From a virus, in IMG/VR virus record IMGVR_UViG_3300036823_000134, positions 1 to 52,176 of that record: 52,176 nt of DNA; one strand, written 5' to 3'. Made by a program: the position numbers and the translations under genes. Each line of letters starts with the position of its first letter. Within the stretch, counting starts at the first letter, position 1. The notes below the pieces were generated by a model. The model ran no database searches. It saw nothing but the letters and a program-made list of their open reading frames with translations, and had not been told where the DNA came from. This document shows, one piece after another, positions 16,089 through 25,284 of this stretch.

Positions 16089-16493
16089 ATGCCAATCGCG
16101 ACAGTTAGTCAGGATGCTGAGAAGTTCCAGTTGAAAACTGCACCACCCGATGGTTGGGTCTCGCTGAAGCGTATGACCTACGGGCAGAAGCTGACCAGGT
16201 CTCAGACGACGACCAAGATGTCCATCCTCATGAGGAAGGGACAGAAAGACGCACAGGGTTCGCTGGAGACGTTGCAGATGGCAGCGGCTATGCACGACTT
16301 CCGGGTGTGTGTTGTAGATCACAACCTGGAAGACTCTCAAGGGCGGAAGCTAGACTTCAACAGCCCACAGGATGTGTCAACTCTCGACCCACGAGTCGGC
16401 GAAGAGATTTCCACCTACATCGACAAGCTGAACAACTTCGAAGAGGATGATGAAGAGGGAAACTTGCCGAGCGCATCCGACAAGCAGTCCTGA
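16089..16493 (+). CDS. Tail assembly chaperone (lambda gpG-like)
   Basis: 134 residues, acidic C-terminus (NNFEEDDEEG). Located directly between tail tube and tape measure. Normal translation stops at 16493, but the slip sequence GGGAAAC (16457-16463) lets part of the ribosomes move into the -1 frame to make the longer gpGT-like protein. ATG follows AAGGAGAG. Confidence 0.8.
   Translation: MPIATVSQDAEKFQLKTAPPDGWVSLKRMTYGQKLTRSQTTTKMSILMRKGQKDAQGSLETLQMAAAMHDFRVCVVDHNLEDSQGRKLDFNSPQDVSTLDPRVGEEISTYIDKLNNFEEDDEEGNLPSASDKQS
16457..16463 (+). promoter_or_regulatory. -1 ribosomal slip site GGGAAAC
   Basis: The heptamer is in the correct phase (G GGA AAC relative to the ATG at 16089). The -1 frame downstream stays open to the TGA at 16736-16738, and the zero frame stops 30 bp later. 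This is the canonical arrangement for siphovirus chaperone genes. Confidence 0.85.
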
Positions 16494-16738
16494 GGAACGA
16501 ACAGGACATAGGGCCGCTTGTCGAGTATGCTATAAACATTGGACGTACATGTAGAACGTTCCAGTGTCTTCCTTCGGCAGGTGGCTTGCTTGATCAGGAT
16601 GCGCGTGACGTGTTCTTTCTCCAAATCGTAGCGGCAGCTGATAACGAGAAGGCGGAGATCGAACGTAAGGCGAATCAGGAGATGAACCGTGGGCCTGGGA
16701 ACCAGAGAGCTCCTTCTTATCATTCGCGGACAGGATGA
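16464..16738 (+). CDS. Tail assembly chaperone, frameshift extension (gpT-like part)
   Basis: This is the -1 frame segment, made only as a fusion to residues 1-125 of the 16089 gene. After the slip the product reads LAERIRQAVLRNEQDIGPLV and continues for about 91 residues, mostly helical and charged. It overlaps the start of the tape measure gene by 50 bp. It lacks its own ribosome site, consistent with expression only by frameshift. The fusion recruits the tape measure during tail assembly. Confidence 0.8.
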
Positions 16739-19700
16739 ACTGTCAAAAGTTCTTCGTGGCGTCGGCGGATCGATGGGAACTCTTTCGGCTCAGGCCCAGC
16801 AAGCAGCACAGAAGCAAATGGCCCTTGGCAGCGCCATATCAACCGTAGGTGTTGGTATGGCTGCTGTCGGGGCCATTGGTGTCAAATGGCTCGGTGACGC
16901 GGTAAGTACGGCAAAGACGTTTGACACTGCTATTGCACTAGTCAAGACACAGGTTGACAATGTTAATACTAGTCAGCAGCAGTTGGCAACGGTCTCCAAG
17001 AACGTTGCGAAGAGTATTGCAGCGCCAATCGATCAACTGAACGCTTCGCTGTATGACATCTTCTCTTCGATGGATGTTACAGTTCCACAGTCGCAGCAGA
17101 TCCTCACAGGATTTGCTAAGGCAGCTGTTGCCGGTCAGGTCGATGTGCAGACGGCTGGCCGCGCGACGATTGCAATTCTTAATGCTTGGCATCAACCAGT
17201 CTCAATGCTGAGTCAGGACTTGGACGTCCAGTTCCAGCTGGTGAGAAAGGGTGTTGGTACATACCAAGAATTCGCTCAGTCTATTGGTCAGGCGATTCCG
17301 TCTGCGCAGCGAGCAGGTCAGAGTATCCAGACACTAGCTGGTATGCTAGCGTACTTGACTCGTAACGGTTTGAGTACGTCTATGGCAGCAGCATCTGCAC
17401 AGCGCGCCTTGGATGCATTCTCGAACCCGAAGGTTGTCGATCGCCTCAAGGGTATGGGCGTCGCCGTCCTTAATAATAAGGGCGGCTTCAATGACTTTGG
17501 AGTTGTGATTGACCAGCTACAGAAAAAGCTGGCCAACATGACTGAGCCGCAACGTACTGCCGCCTTGCAGAACCTATTTAAAGGCGCAGGCGGTACGATT
17601 CAGGCGATGCGCTTCTACGACACTGTTACGCAGAGTTCAACAGCTGTAAAACAGTTCACTTCACTAACCGACGACATGAAGAACTCTTCCGGCGCACTCA
17701 ATACAGCGTACGGTACCATGTCGAACACGATGACTGCCAAGACGCAGCTGTTGAACAACCAATATCAGCTTCTGAAGGTCAGTGTAGGTAATGCACTGAT
17801 TCCAATCTTGACAAAACTGATTCCAGTCATCCAGGGCATCTTCAACTGGTGGAATAGTCTGTCGGGTAGTACGCAGAAGATTATCGTTTGGATCGTCGCA
17901 GCAACGTCAGCCTTCTTCTTGGTTGGCGGTGCGATTCTCTTTATCGCTGGCACCTTCATTATGCTGAGTGCGGCTGCTGCATTAGCCGACGTTGCTTTAG
18001 CTCCAATCATTCTTACAGTCATCGCAGTCATCGCAGGCCTGGCACTTCTAGGCGTAGCTGTCTATGAATTGATTACGCACTGGAACCAGGTGGCCAGCGC
18101 TGTCAAGTCCGTGTGGGTTCCGGTAGTCAATGCCTTGGGCGCTGCCTGGAACTGGCTCTGGAAGACAATTCTCAAGCCGTTGTTTACATGGCTCTGGAGT
18201 CAGGTAGGCGGACCGCTTACCTCACTCTGGAACTCCATGAAGAGTGACGTCTCGAGTGCAATGGATGCCATTCACCAAGCTGTGACAGGTTCGATCGGCA
18301 AAGTTGGCCAATTCATCAACGAGATGATAGCCAATGTCACTGACTGGTGGAATACACACTGGCAGCAGATCAAAGGCACTGTTCAGATCTTTGTCAACTT
18401 CTGGACAGCGATCTGGCCTTACATGCGAGGCTTCTTCAGTAACATTCTATACGCGATCATGGCTACGTTCCGCAACGTTTGGGACTTGATCGCAGGCATC
18501 TTCCATGATGTATGGGCAGGCATCGTCGGTGTCATCAAGGGTGCATGGGAAATTATTTCTAGTGTCATTCGCGGTGCGATCGACATTATCGAAGGCATCT
18601 TCGGTCTATTCTTCGATATCATTACTGGCAGGTGGGGGCAAGTATGGGGCGACATTGTTAAGATCCTCAAGGGTGTTTGGGAGATCATCCGAGGTGTAGT
18701 GGCAGGTGGCTGGGAGATCATCGAAGCCATCTTCAATACTGGTGGTAGGATTATTGGTTCGGTCTTTACCTTCGCTTGGCGTGAACTAGTTGTTCTCTTC
18801 AAGGCAGGTGTAGGCCTTGTAGGTAATATCTGGGATGGCTTCGTAGCAGGTTTGGAGCAGGCCTGGAAAACGGTTTGGAATTCAATTATCGACTTCTTCA
18901 AGGGTGTTGCACGGAGTATTGGCACTCTTGTTAAGGACCTCGGCAGTGCGATCGGTTCAGCCTGGAAAAGCGTTGAGAGTGCATTCGTTGCACCCATTAA
19001 CTGGGTGATCGACATTGTCATTAACGGTGCACTGATTCCGTTCTGGAATAGTGTTATGAACTACCTAGGACTCCAAGGTTTGTACATGCACGACTTTTCG
19101 AAGATCGGAGGCCATAAGGAAGGTGGCCTAATTTCAGGTGCGGGCTCCGGAACAAGTGACAGTATTCTTTCCTGGCTATCAGACAAAGAGTTCGTTGTTA
19201 ATGCCAAGTCGACAGCACAGTGGCTACCATTCCTACATGCAATCAACAACGGTATGGCACCCGGATTTGCTCAAGGCGGGCAGGTCAATGCTAATGTTAG
19301 TCAGGTTCTAGGAAGTGCAAGCATCTCCAAACAGGCATCGACAGTTATTAGCGATCCATATAACGCTGTTGCATCTAAGGGCAACATAGCTAACAACTGG
19401 CTAGTAGCTGGTGCGACTTCAGGTTTGAGTCTTGTCAATAGAGCAGCTAACTTCCTCGTAGGGAAGATTACTAAATTCCTTGGCAGTATTGGTAATGCAT
19501 TCCGTGCTACGCCAGGTGGTTCGCCTTCAGCTGCACAGTCGACAATGTATCAGTACGCTTCAACTCTGTTCAGCCGCTACGGATGGGCAGCCCGAGATAA
19601 CCTTCCTGCACTGATTAGGTTGTGGACAAAGGAATCCGGCTGGAACCCGTTTGCAGTCAACAAGAGCTCCGGTGCTTATGGTATCCCACAGGCTCTAGGT

Positions 19701-20102
19701 CATGGACACCCGTACAACTTGGGTGACTGGAAAGCACAGATCCAATGGGGTGAAAATTATATCTCAGGCAGGTATGGTAGTCCACTAGCTGCTTGGGCAC
19801 ATGAAGTATCGCACAACTGGTACGACAAGGGTCTTATGTCAGGCTTTGTGCCAAAGGGCGCTTCGATGATGCTCAATGGTACGGGTGCCGACGAACATCT
19901 CAGCGTTATGACTACTTCGCAGTGGAGTGTTCTGGATAAGCTGGCAAACAGTAGTACAGGACTTATTAACAGTCAGACTGGAAACACATTCAACATTACC
20001 GTTGAAGGTATTAACATCTACACCGATGGTAGTGATCCTGCTGCACTTGGTGCGCAGTTGGGTGAGTACCTAGTTGGAATGGGGGCGAGAGTAACACAAT
20101 GA
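16689..20102 (+). CDS. Tape measure protein with C-terminal transglycosylase-like domain
   Basis: 1137 residues, setting tail length. The N-terminal part is helical (LSKVLRGVGGSMGTLSAQAQ). Residues about 195-300 match tape measure cores of the TP901 type. Hydrophobic segments are near 385-455 (e.g. IIVWIVAATSAFFLVGGAIL), and Trp-rich helical repeats span about 460-760. Residues about 960-1060 carry a lytic transglycosylase-like domain (LWTKESGWNPFAVN, SGAYGIPQALG, WAHEV), likely for cell wall entry. The GTG start overlaps the frameshift ORF. Confidence 0.9.
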   Translation: MGLGTRELLLIIRGQDELSKVLRGVGGSMGTLSAQAQQAAQKQMALGSAISTVGVGMAAVGAIGVKWLGDAVSTAKTFDTAIALVKTQVDNVNTSQQQLATVSKNVAKSIAAPIDQLNASLYDIFSSMDVTVPQSQQILTGFAKAAVAGQVDVQTAGRATIAILNAWHQPVSMLSQDLDVQFQLVRKGVGTYQEFAQSIGQAIPSAQRAGQSIQTLAGMLAYLTRNGLSTSMAAASAQRALDAFSNPKVVDRLKGMGVAVLNNKGGFNDFGVVIDQLQKKLANMTEPQRTAALQNLFKGAGGTIQAMRFYDTVTQSSTAVKQFTSLTDDMKNSSGALNTAYGTMSNTMTAKTQLLNNQYQLLKVSVGNALIPILTKLIPVIQGIFNWWNSLSGSTQKIIVWIVAATSAFFLVGGAILFIAGTFIMLSAAAALADVALAPIILTVIAVIAGLALLGVAVYELITHWNQVASAVKSVWVPVVNALGAAWNWLWKTILKPLFTWLWSQVGGPLTSLWNSMKSDVSSAMDAIHQAVTGSIGKVGQFINEMIANVTDWWNTHWQQIKGTVQIFVNFWTAIWPYMRGFFSNILYAIMATFRNVWDLIAGIFHDVWAGIVGVIKGAWEIISSVIRGAIDIIEGIFGLFFDIITGRWGQVWGDIVKILKGVWEIIRGVVAGGWEIIEAIFNTGGRIIGSVFTFAWRELVVLFKAGVGLVGNIWDGFVAGLEQAWKTVWNSIIDFFKGVARSIGTLVKDLGSAIGSAWKSVESAFVAPINWVIDIVINGALIPFWNSVMNYLGLQGLYMHDFSKIGGHKEGGLISGAGSGTSDSILSWLSDKEFVVNAKSTAQWLPFLHAINNGMAPGFAQGGQVNANVSQVLGSASISKQASTVISDPYNAVASKGNIANNWLVAGATSGLSLVNRAANFLVGKITKFLGSIGNAFRATPGGSPSAAQSTMYQYASTLFSRYGWAARDNLPALIRLWTKESGWNPFAVNKSSGAYGIPQALGHGHPYNLGDWKAQIQWGENYISGRYGSPLAAWAHEVSHNWYDKGLMSGFVPKGASMMLNGTGADEHLSVMTTSQWSVLDKLANSSTGLINSQTGNTFNITVEGINIYTDGSDPAALGAQLGEYLVGMGARVTQ
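18109..18122 (+). repeat. Dispersed 14-mer, copy 5 (CCGTGTGGGTTCCG)
   Basis: Two mismatches to the consensus, inside the tape measure gene (read as SVWVP in a Trp-rich helix). Confidence 0.6.
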
Positions 20103-20980
20103 CAGCGCCTGTTCTTGCTGACTACTCATTTCAGTATGGTGACAGTGGTATCCTATTGAATGGCGATCCACTGTCTGACGGCTCCATACTTGACATTACA
20201 CAGATTGATGGCCTTGACTCTGCGCCACTCAAAACGTCAACTGCTTCGTATGAAGGTCGCGATGGAGGCATCATCAATGCCTTCAATGAAGATATGCGAC
20301 AGCCGGTAATCACTGGTACGCTCTACGGTGGCAGTGATCCGATCTTCCAAACTATCGACATGCTAAAGGATAACTTCGCACCGCGTGACGATGGGGAGCC
20401 TCAGCCTCTTTACTTTCAGCAGGAGGGTACTGATCTCCGGCAACTCTTCTGTAAGCCGCTAGGGTTCAATTATTCCTGGACAGCAGCAATGCGAACAGGT
20501 ACTACGCCGTTCACGATTAAGTTTCAGGCAGAAGATCCTACCATCTACGGTACTGATTTTCAGTCGATCCAGGGAACATGTCTGACACCTAACAGTGTAC
20601 CCGGCTACGCTTGGAGTCGAGCTTGGTCGTATAGCTGGGGTGGTGCAGCATCCGTTGGCACGTCACAACTCTTTAACAACGGTAACAAGTATACAGGCTT
20701 CTACGCAGACATTATGGGTCAGGCATGTACCAATCCGGTTATTGCTTGCGACACGCAACCTGGCATGTTCGTGTCGACTAATATTACGATTGGTGCTCAG
20801 GATACGCTGAGGTTCGACTTCTACAATCAGGCGCTACTACTTAACGGGCAGAGCAGAGGAAATTCCGTGCTAAATGAAGGATGGTTCTTCCTAAAGAAGG
20901 GAATCAACCAACTTCGATTCTCTGCTGATTCCCTCACGCCCGCAAACATTCAGTATCAGTACTTCTACGGCTACCGGTAA
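20099..20980 (+). CDS. Minor tail protein (distal tail-like)
   Basis: 293 residues. First gene after the tape measure, overlapping its stop by ATGA, which is the usual place of the distal tail protein. The N-terminus is beta-rich (FQYGDSGILLNGDPLSDGS) with VITGTLYGG and a following domain rich in aromatic residues. The C-terminal half resembles a carbohydrate-binding or galectin-like beta sandwich, as in many Dit proteins. Confidence 0.65.
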   Translation: MTAPVLADYSFQYGDSGILLNGDPLSDGSILDITQIDGLDSAPLKTSTASYEGRDGGIINAFNEDMRQPVITGTLYGGSDPIFQTIDMLKDNFAPRDDGEPQPLYFQQEGTDLRQLFCKPLGFNYSWTAAMRTGTTPFTIKFQAEDPTIYGTDFQSIQGTCLTPNSVPGYAWSRAWSYSWGGAASVGTSQLFNNGNKYTGFYADIMGQACTNPVIACDTQPGMFVSTNITIGAQDTLRFDFYNQALLLNGQSRGNSVLNEGWFFLKKGINQLRFSADSLTPANIQYQYFYGYR

Positions 20981-20989
20981 GGAGCTGAC

Positions 20990-22063
20990 GTGGCCATTAT
21001 TCTTCCCGGAGCCTTCAACCAGAATGCGAACGTTTCGGTCACAGCACAGTATGAACGACTTCGCAATGCATTCTTTACACGTGCATATCCAGCAAGCGCG
21101 ACCAACGGCAATACGCGATCTGACGGTCAGGGCGGTGTCTGGCCTCAGCCTAATGCACTAAACGTAACTGCGACTGCTACGCCTGACATGAATGTTCACG
21201 TAGATCGTGGCGGCGGCTTGCTGCCCGGCTCACAGAACACTAATCAGGGTAACTACCCGTTCTTTAACGGCGCAAGCTTTCCCGTAGGGATCAACCCCTC
21301 GAATACGCAGGCACGTATCGACTCGATTGTCGCACACTCGAAGGACACGTTCTATTCGGGCACACAGGATGTTCAGGAGTTCTTTTCCTTTCCCGGTACG
21401 CCTGGCTCAGGCAGTCCGCCCAACTTGACTTCGCTTGACAACAACTTCCTAGAGATTGCCCGAGTCGCTGTTGGTGCGAATGTCTCATCGATTAACAATT
21501 CAAATATCACAAACATGCAACACTTGCTCCCTGTGGGTCTTGACATACCGCTCAGTTCCGAGTTGTCGAACCCTGGATCATTTGTTGGTCAGCCTCGAGT
21601 GAATACAACCTCAGGCGAATACGAATGGTGGGATGGTAGTGCATGGCGAGGGCAGAAGTGGGTTGCCTACAGTCCTACCTGGGCAGGCATTTCTGCTGTA
21701 GGCACAGGTTCAACCTTCGGGGGTAGGTACTTCAAGACAGGTACTAAGTGTCTTGCAAAGGCTTGGATTAAGGCTGGTAGTACGGGTGCAGTTACACTTG
21801 GTACTGGACATGTAACTTTTACACTGCCTTTTACTGCCGCTAATCCTTCGACTAACGATCAGTGGTACGGCGAGGGATCGTCTCGTCCAGCTCCTGCCGG
21901 TTTGATCAATTTGCTATGGACTGTAGTAGGCACGGGTGCTACAGCTGCTGAAGTTCTGGCAGTAAGTAGTACTAACACGTTGGTAGTTCCAGGCACTGCT
22001 AGTATTCCATGGACTTCCAACTCGATCATCTTGGCGCATGTAGAGTACGAAACAGCCTCGTAA
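20990..22063 (+). CDS. Minor tail protein, possible receptor-binding or baseplate component
   Basis: 357 residues, GTG start 6 nt after AAGGAG. The N-terminal 40 residues (QNANVSVTAQYERLRNAFF) look like an anchoring segment. The rest is rich in Gly, Ser, Asn and Thr, with beta-strand repeats, as in tail appendages. A short SGEYEWWDGSAWRGQKWV segment resembles a motif common in tail fibre proteins. Precise role not established. Confidence 0.6.
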   Translation: MAIILPGAFNQNANVSVTAQYERLRNAFFTRAYPASATNGNTRSDGQGGVWPQPNALNVTATATPDMNVHVDRGGGLLPGSQNTNQGNYPFFNGASFPVGINPSNTQARIDSIVAHSKDTFYSGTQDVQEFFSFPGTPGSGSPPNLTSLDNNFLEIARVAVGANVSSINNSNITNMQHLLPVGLDIPLSSELSNPGSFVGQPRVNTTSGEYEWWDGSAWRGQKWVAYSPTWAGISAVGTGSTFGGRYFKTGTKCLAKAWIKAGSTGAVTLGTGHVTFTLPFTAANPSTNDQWYGEGSSRPAPAGLINLLWTVVGTGATAAEVLAVSSTNTLVVPGTASIPWTSNSIILAHVEYETAS

Positions 22064-22072
22064 GGAGGTGCT

Positions 22073-22873
22073 ATGAAGATCCTACCGGATAACATGTACG
22101 ACGCTATCCCTGCGTTGATCTCTAAGATTCCAGCCAACGCTAAGTACGTTGCAGGGTACGTAGATAGTGTCAGCTTTACATGGTCGAAGGCTAATTGGGA
22201 TAAGTTCCCGAACGCTGTACATGTTACGATTAGCACACGAGGTCTTGTCCCTGCACATTGGGGTGATGTTGAAACAGGTGACTTGACACCTCAGAGGGGA
22301 TATGACCTGTACGTCGCAGGTAAGATCAGAGGTATCTACTGCAATACAGGTGAGAAGTGGCCACTAGTGCAGGCTATCTTCAGGAGTCACGGCACCCCGC
22401 AGCCCCCGTATTGGGTTGCAGCGTACCCTGGTGGAGGTCGAGTACTACCTGTGTTGAATGGCATTACATCAGTAGGACATCAGTATATCAATACTGATCC
22501 GGTAGATGAGTCAGTTATTACAGATACGTTTCTTGAGATTGTTACTGGAGGAAGTATGACGCAGCCGACCAATCAGGATATTTCCAATCTGATCAAGGCA
22601 CACGATACACATCTACTGACAGTGCGTGATGAGCTGACGACGACGATCGCCAATGCCGTCACTACGCTTGCAGGTGACGTAACGGCAGTCGACGAACATA
22701 CGTCGGCACAGTTCGCAGCAGCTGTACCTCAGCTCATGACGGCGATGAGCCAGGCAGGTCCGATCAATGTGACGCAGGATGAGATTCAGGCAGCATTGTC
22801 GAGCTTGAACATCCCACAGGGGATTATTACGGCCTTCTACAACGTGCTTGCTGCAAGCCAGAAGCCAGCGTAG
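22073..22873 (+). CDS. Lysin or tail-linked glycosidase (DUF1906/GH25-like)
   Basis: 266 residues. Residues 1-165 look like a DUF1906/GH25-type TIM barrel domain: YVAGYVDSVSFTW, FPNAVHVTIST, DVETGDLTPQRG, IRGIYCNTGEKW, PPYWVAAYPGG and GHQYINTDPVD. The acidic pair in DVETGD would sit at the active site. Residues about 170-266 form a helical tail. It probably cleaves host peptidoglycan for lysis or entry. AAGGAGG precedes the ATG and the stop overlaps the next GTG. It is the best endolysin candidate in the genome. Confidence 0.7.
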   Translation: MKILPDNMYDAIPALISKIPANAKYVAGYVDSVSFTWSKANWDKFPNAVHVTISTRGLVPAHWGDVETGDLTPQRGYDLYVAGKIRGIYCNTGEKWPLVQAIFRSHGTPQPPYWVAAYPGGGRVLPVLNGITSVGHQYINTDPVDESVITDTFLEIVTGGSMTQPTNQDISNLIKAHDTHLLTVRDELTTTIANAVTTLAGDVTAVDEHTSAQFAAAVPQLMTAMSQAGPINVTQDEIQAALSSLNIPQGIITAFYNVLAASQKPA

Positions 22874-24033
22874 TGACAGGTTTTCTCGTAGGATCTCGGC
22901 CTGACCCCAAGTACAGGTATATCTTCGAAGATACACTAACTGGAGCAAAGATTCGTACGCTTCCGATGTATGGTGTAAACTTCAAGAGGTACCTTGCTAC
23001 TTGGGGTCAGTCGAGTACCTATGGTACATTTACTGGAACAGTACGTGCAGATACACCAGGGCTTGCAGTATCTGATATCCTCGAGGCAACACTTCCAGGT
23101 AGGACAAACGTTTGGGTAGAGCGAGACGCTGTCTTGATCTGGGGCGGCCTTATTACTACTCGAACGTATCAGTCTCAGGCTTACACTTACCAGATCGATG
23201 CACAGACGTTTGATACGTTTACACAAGGAGTATTTCAGCTTACCGATCAAGCTTCGACGTCTGACGATCCTCGCAATGTCATAATCAATCTGTGGAACAG
23301 TATGCAGTCGGATTCCACACAGGACATGCGTGTCATCATACCACCTCTAGTGTCAGCACTGACTCCTGAGTACACGTACTCGTGGACAGGTACTGACCAG
23401 AATGCAAACTCTGATCTTATCAGTTCCGCTGTGCAGGGTGGCGCTGAATACAGGTTGGACTATGCCTACGATGTTAATGGCAACCGAACGTGTACGCTTG
23501 TTCTCGGTCGTTGGGATCAGTCAGGCGTAGGTACTACCATTGGTGCTCTCCCCGGTGATGTTAGTACGACAACGTTTAAGTACCCTGGTAGCATATCTGA
23601 TTATTGGATCAGTGAGTCAGGTCCTCAAGGAGCTACGTTCGTATTGGGTATCGGCTCGGCAAGTGGTGACACGACTCCGAGCGGCACATTGACTAATACT
23701 GGAATGCTAGCACAGGGCTGGCCCAAGTTTGGGATCAAGTTTAACTGGACTGATGTTACTGCTCAGTCACAGTTAGATACGCAACTAGCGACAGCTCTTC
23801 AACAGTTTGCACCGCCGTTCATTTCGCCTACGTATAAGTTGAACGGTAGTGGCGACTATGGCAAGTTCAACTTGGGTGACTATCTTCATATCGTGCTAAA
23901 CGATCTGAACCGTTTCCCCGATGGTCCATTTGTGCAGGACATTAGAGTGCTTGCCATGGAGCTCAGTCCTACAACTGACACGGATGTTGAACAGGCTGAC
24001 TTTACTGTCGACCAACCCTCTACGACAGGGTGA
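22873..24033 (+). CDS. Minor tail protein, baseplate hub-like
   Basis: 386 residues, GTG start overlapping the previous TAG. It has the features of siphovirus tail hub proteins: KYRYIFEDTLTGAKIRTLPM at the N-terminus, a central ANSDLISSAVQGGAEYRLDY, and a C-terminal FNLGDYLHIVLNDLNRFP domain with conserved aromatic residues. Tail tip localisation is inferred. Confidence 0.65.
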   Translation: MTGFLVGSRPDPKYRYIFEDTLTGAKIRTLPMYGVNFKRYLATWGQSSTYGTFTGTVRADTPGLAVSDILEATLPGRTNVWVERDAVLIWGGLITTRTYQSQAYTYQIDAQTFDTFTQGVFQLTDQASTSDDPRNVIINLWNSMQSDSTQDMRVIIPPLVSALTPEYTYSWTGTDQNANSDLISSAVQGGAEYRLDYAYDVNGNRTCTLVLGRWDQSGVGTTIGALPGDVSTTTFKYPGSISDYWISESGPQGATFVLGIGSASGDTTPSGTLTNTGMLAQGWPKFGIKFNWTDVTAQSQLDTQLATALQQFAPPFISPTYKLNGSGDYGKFNLGDYLHIVLNDLNRFPDGPFVQDIRVLAMELSPTTDTDVEQADFTVDQPSTTG

Positions 24034-24037
24034 TACG

Positions 24038-24175
24038 ATGCCAGTGAGACAAAGGCGAAATGTTCCGACTCAGACACCTCCACTACAACGACCGCACCAG
24101 CCCGATCTGTACGGAATCATTAAGGACCTGCAGAGGAGGATTTCGAAGCTTGAATCAAGATTGAATACGCACTAA
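24038..24175 (+). CDS. Short coiled-coil protein, unknown
   Basis: 45 residues from ATG 24038, beginning MPVRQRRNVPTQTPPLQRPH and followed by a short helix with heptad spacing (IIKDLQRRISKLESRL). A longer frame to the left overlaps the hub gene and is not supported. It may be a tail tip or lysis accessory peptide. Confidence 0.5.
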   Translation: MPVRQRRNVPTQTPPLQRPHQPDLYGIIKDLQRRISKLESRLNTH

Positions 24176-24184
24176 GGGGTACTC

Positions 24185-24475
24185 GTGGACGAGGCTGCCT
24201 GGATTGCTATCGTTTCAATCCTAGGAACTCTTCTTGCAGGCATGCTGATCCCAATTGCTACGGGTGGTTTCGTTCGACGTGCAGAGTACGACAAGGTCCA
24301 GACTAAGCTCGAACACGAACAGGAACTTCGTACGATTCAGGACAAGCGCATAGAGGAGAAGGACAAGGCCATCCAGCTGATCGAACACCAACGGGACATG
24401 CTGGAAAACAAGGCCGATATCGCAACCGACGTACTGACAGCTATTAGGGCAGCAGTACAGGGTGGTGGAAAGTAA
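24185..24475 (+). CDS. Membrane-anchored coiled-coil protein (holin-like)
   Basis: 96 residues with one N-terminal hydrophobic helix (about 5-27: AWIAIVSILGTLLAGMLIPI) and then a charged helix with coiled-coil pattern. This matches small lysis cassette proteins. GTG start; ends in a TAATG overlap. Confidence 0.6.
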   Translation: MDEAAWIAIVSILGTLLAGMLIPIATGGFVRRAEYDKVQTKLEHEQELRTIQDKRIEEKDKAIQLIEHQRDMLENKADIATDVLTAIRAAVQGGGK

Positions 24476-24690
24476 TGAGGCTCTTCAAGCGGAAGTCGGA
24501 GACAAATGTAAAGCCACATCCTGACGCCGATATCGTTGAGGCGAGAGCCAAGCTTCAAGAGGATAAGGACAAAGTACAACAGGTTCGCGAACATGCTAGT
24601 ACTGTTGCGGACAAAGTTAACAAGGCATCCTATCACACTGCACGCAACGGATTCACTGAACTGTTCAAGCAAGGCTTGAAGGGGGCGTAG
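24475..24690 (+). CDS. Small charged helical protein, unknown
   Basis: 71 residues, basic N-terminus (MRLFKRKSE) followed by a long charged helix. Translationally coupled to the upstream gene. No family recognised; probably part of the lysis cassette by position. Confidence 0.55.
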   Translation: MRLFKRKSETNVKPHPDADIVEARAKLQEDKDKVQQVREHASTVADKVNKASYHTARNGFTELFKQGLKGA

Positions 24691-24691
24691 T

Positions 24692-24991
24692 ATGAGCGCC
24701 ATCACAGTAGAAGTATTTATTGCAGGCTTCTTCTCGCTGGGAACGCCGTTCATCTACCTGGGCTTTCATAAGTGGCGAGCTAATCCCTTCACTCGTATGT
24801 TTGCAACGTTAACTACGGGCTTTGCATTGATCCTTGCGTACGTTTGGTATAACATTGCAGCGGAACTCTTCGGTTGGCCAATTGCTACAGGTACGATCGT
24901 TGCAGTGATAGTGTACGGTCTAATCGCATTGATCGAAGTTGTTATGTTCTCTGTTGTGTACTATCTAACATTCATCAAGAGGAGATTGTAA
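24692..24991 (+). CDS. Multi-span membrane protein (holin candidate)
   Basis: 99 residues with about three hydrophobic segments (near 7-25, 38-58 and 65-93). The C-terminus is basic (IKRRL). Its size and place next to the terminator fit a holin or antiholin. Overlaps the next gene by TAATG. Confidence 0.6.
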   Translation: MSAITVEVFIAGFFSLGTPFIYLGFHKWRANPFTRMFATLTTGFALILAYVWYNIAAELFGWPIATGTIVAVIVYGLIALIEVVMFSVVYYLTFIKRRL

Positions 24992-25224
24992 TGTTCACAA
25001 AAAAGTTCTGGCTCGATGCGTCAGAGAGATGCATCAAGACAGGCGCACAAGTTCTGTTGGCCACTCTTGCTGTTACAAATATCTTTGTCCTTGCACACAC
25101 TACAATTATCGCCGACCTCGGTGCAGCAGGTACGGCGATGGTGTTATCGCTACTGACGTCCGTTGCCTCAAGTGCAGTTGGGGACAAGACGAGTGCTTCG
25201 CTCGTCAGTACTACCTCTGGGTGA
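24991..25224 (+). CDS. Small membrane protein, holin candidate
   Basis: 77 residues from ATG 24991 with GAGGAG upstream. Two hydrophobic stretches (about 20-37 and 42-60) are joined by a short loop. Last gene before the late terminator. The C-terminus is Ser- and Thr-rich. Likely role in membrane permeabilisation; unverified. Confidence 0.6.
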   Translation: MFTKKFWLDASERCIKTGAQVLLATLAVTNIFVLAHTTIIADLGAAGTAMVLSLLTSVASSAVGDKTSASLVSTTSG

Positions 25225-25242
25225 CTGCGTCCGCTCAGAGAG

Positions 25243-25278
25243 CAACCCCCCGGGAGCGCGGGCCCTCGGGGGGTTGTT
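25243..25278 (+). terminator. Strong intrinsic terminator at the end of the late genes
   Basis: AACCCCCCG pairs with CGGGGGGTT (9 bp, very GC-rich) and is followed by TTGTTTAT. It sits between the convergent late and early transcription units and may also act on the minus strand. Confidence 0.9.
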
Positions 25279-25284
25279 TATGCT

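Noticed and set aside
16464-16688. Separate gene in the -1 frame
   Set aside because: No start codon or ribosome site; the slip site explains it.
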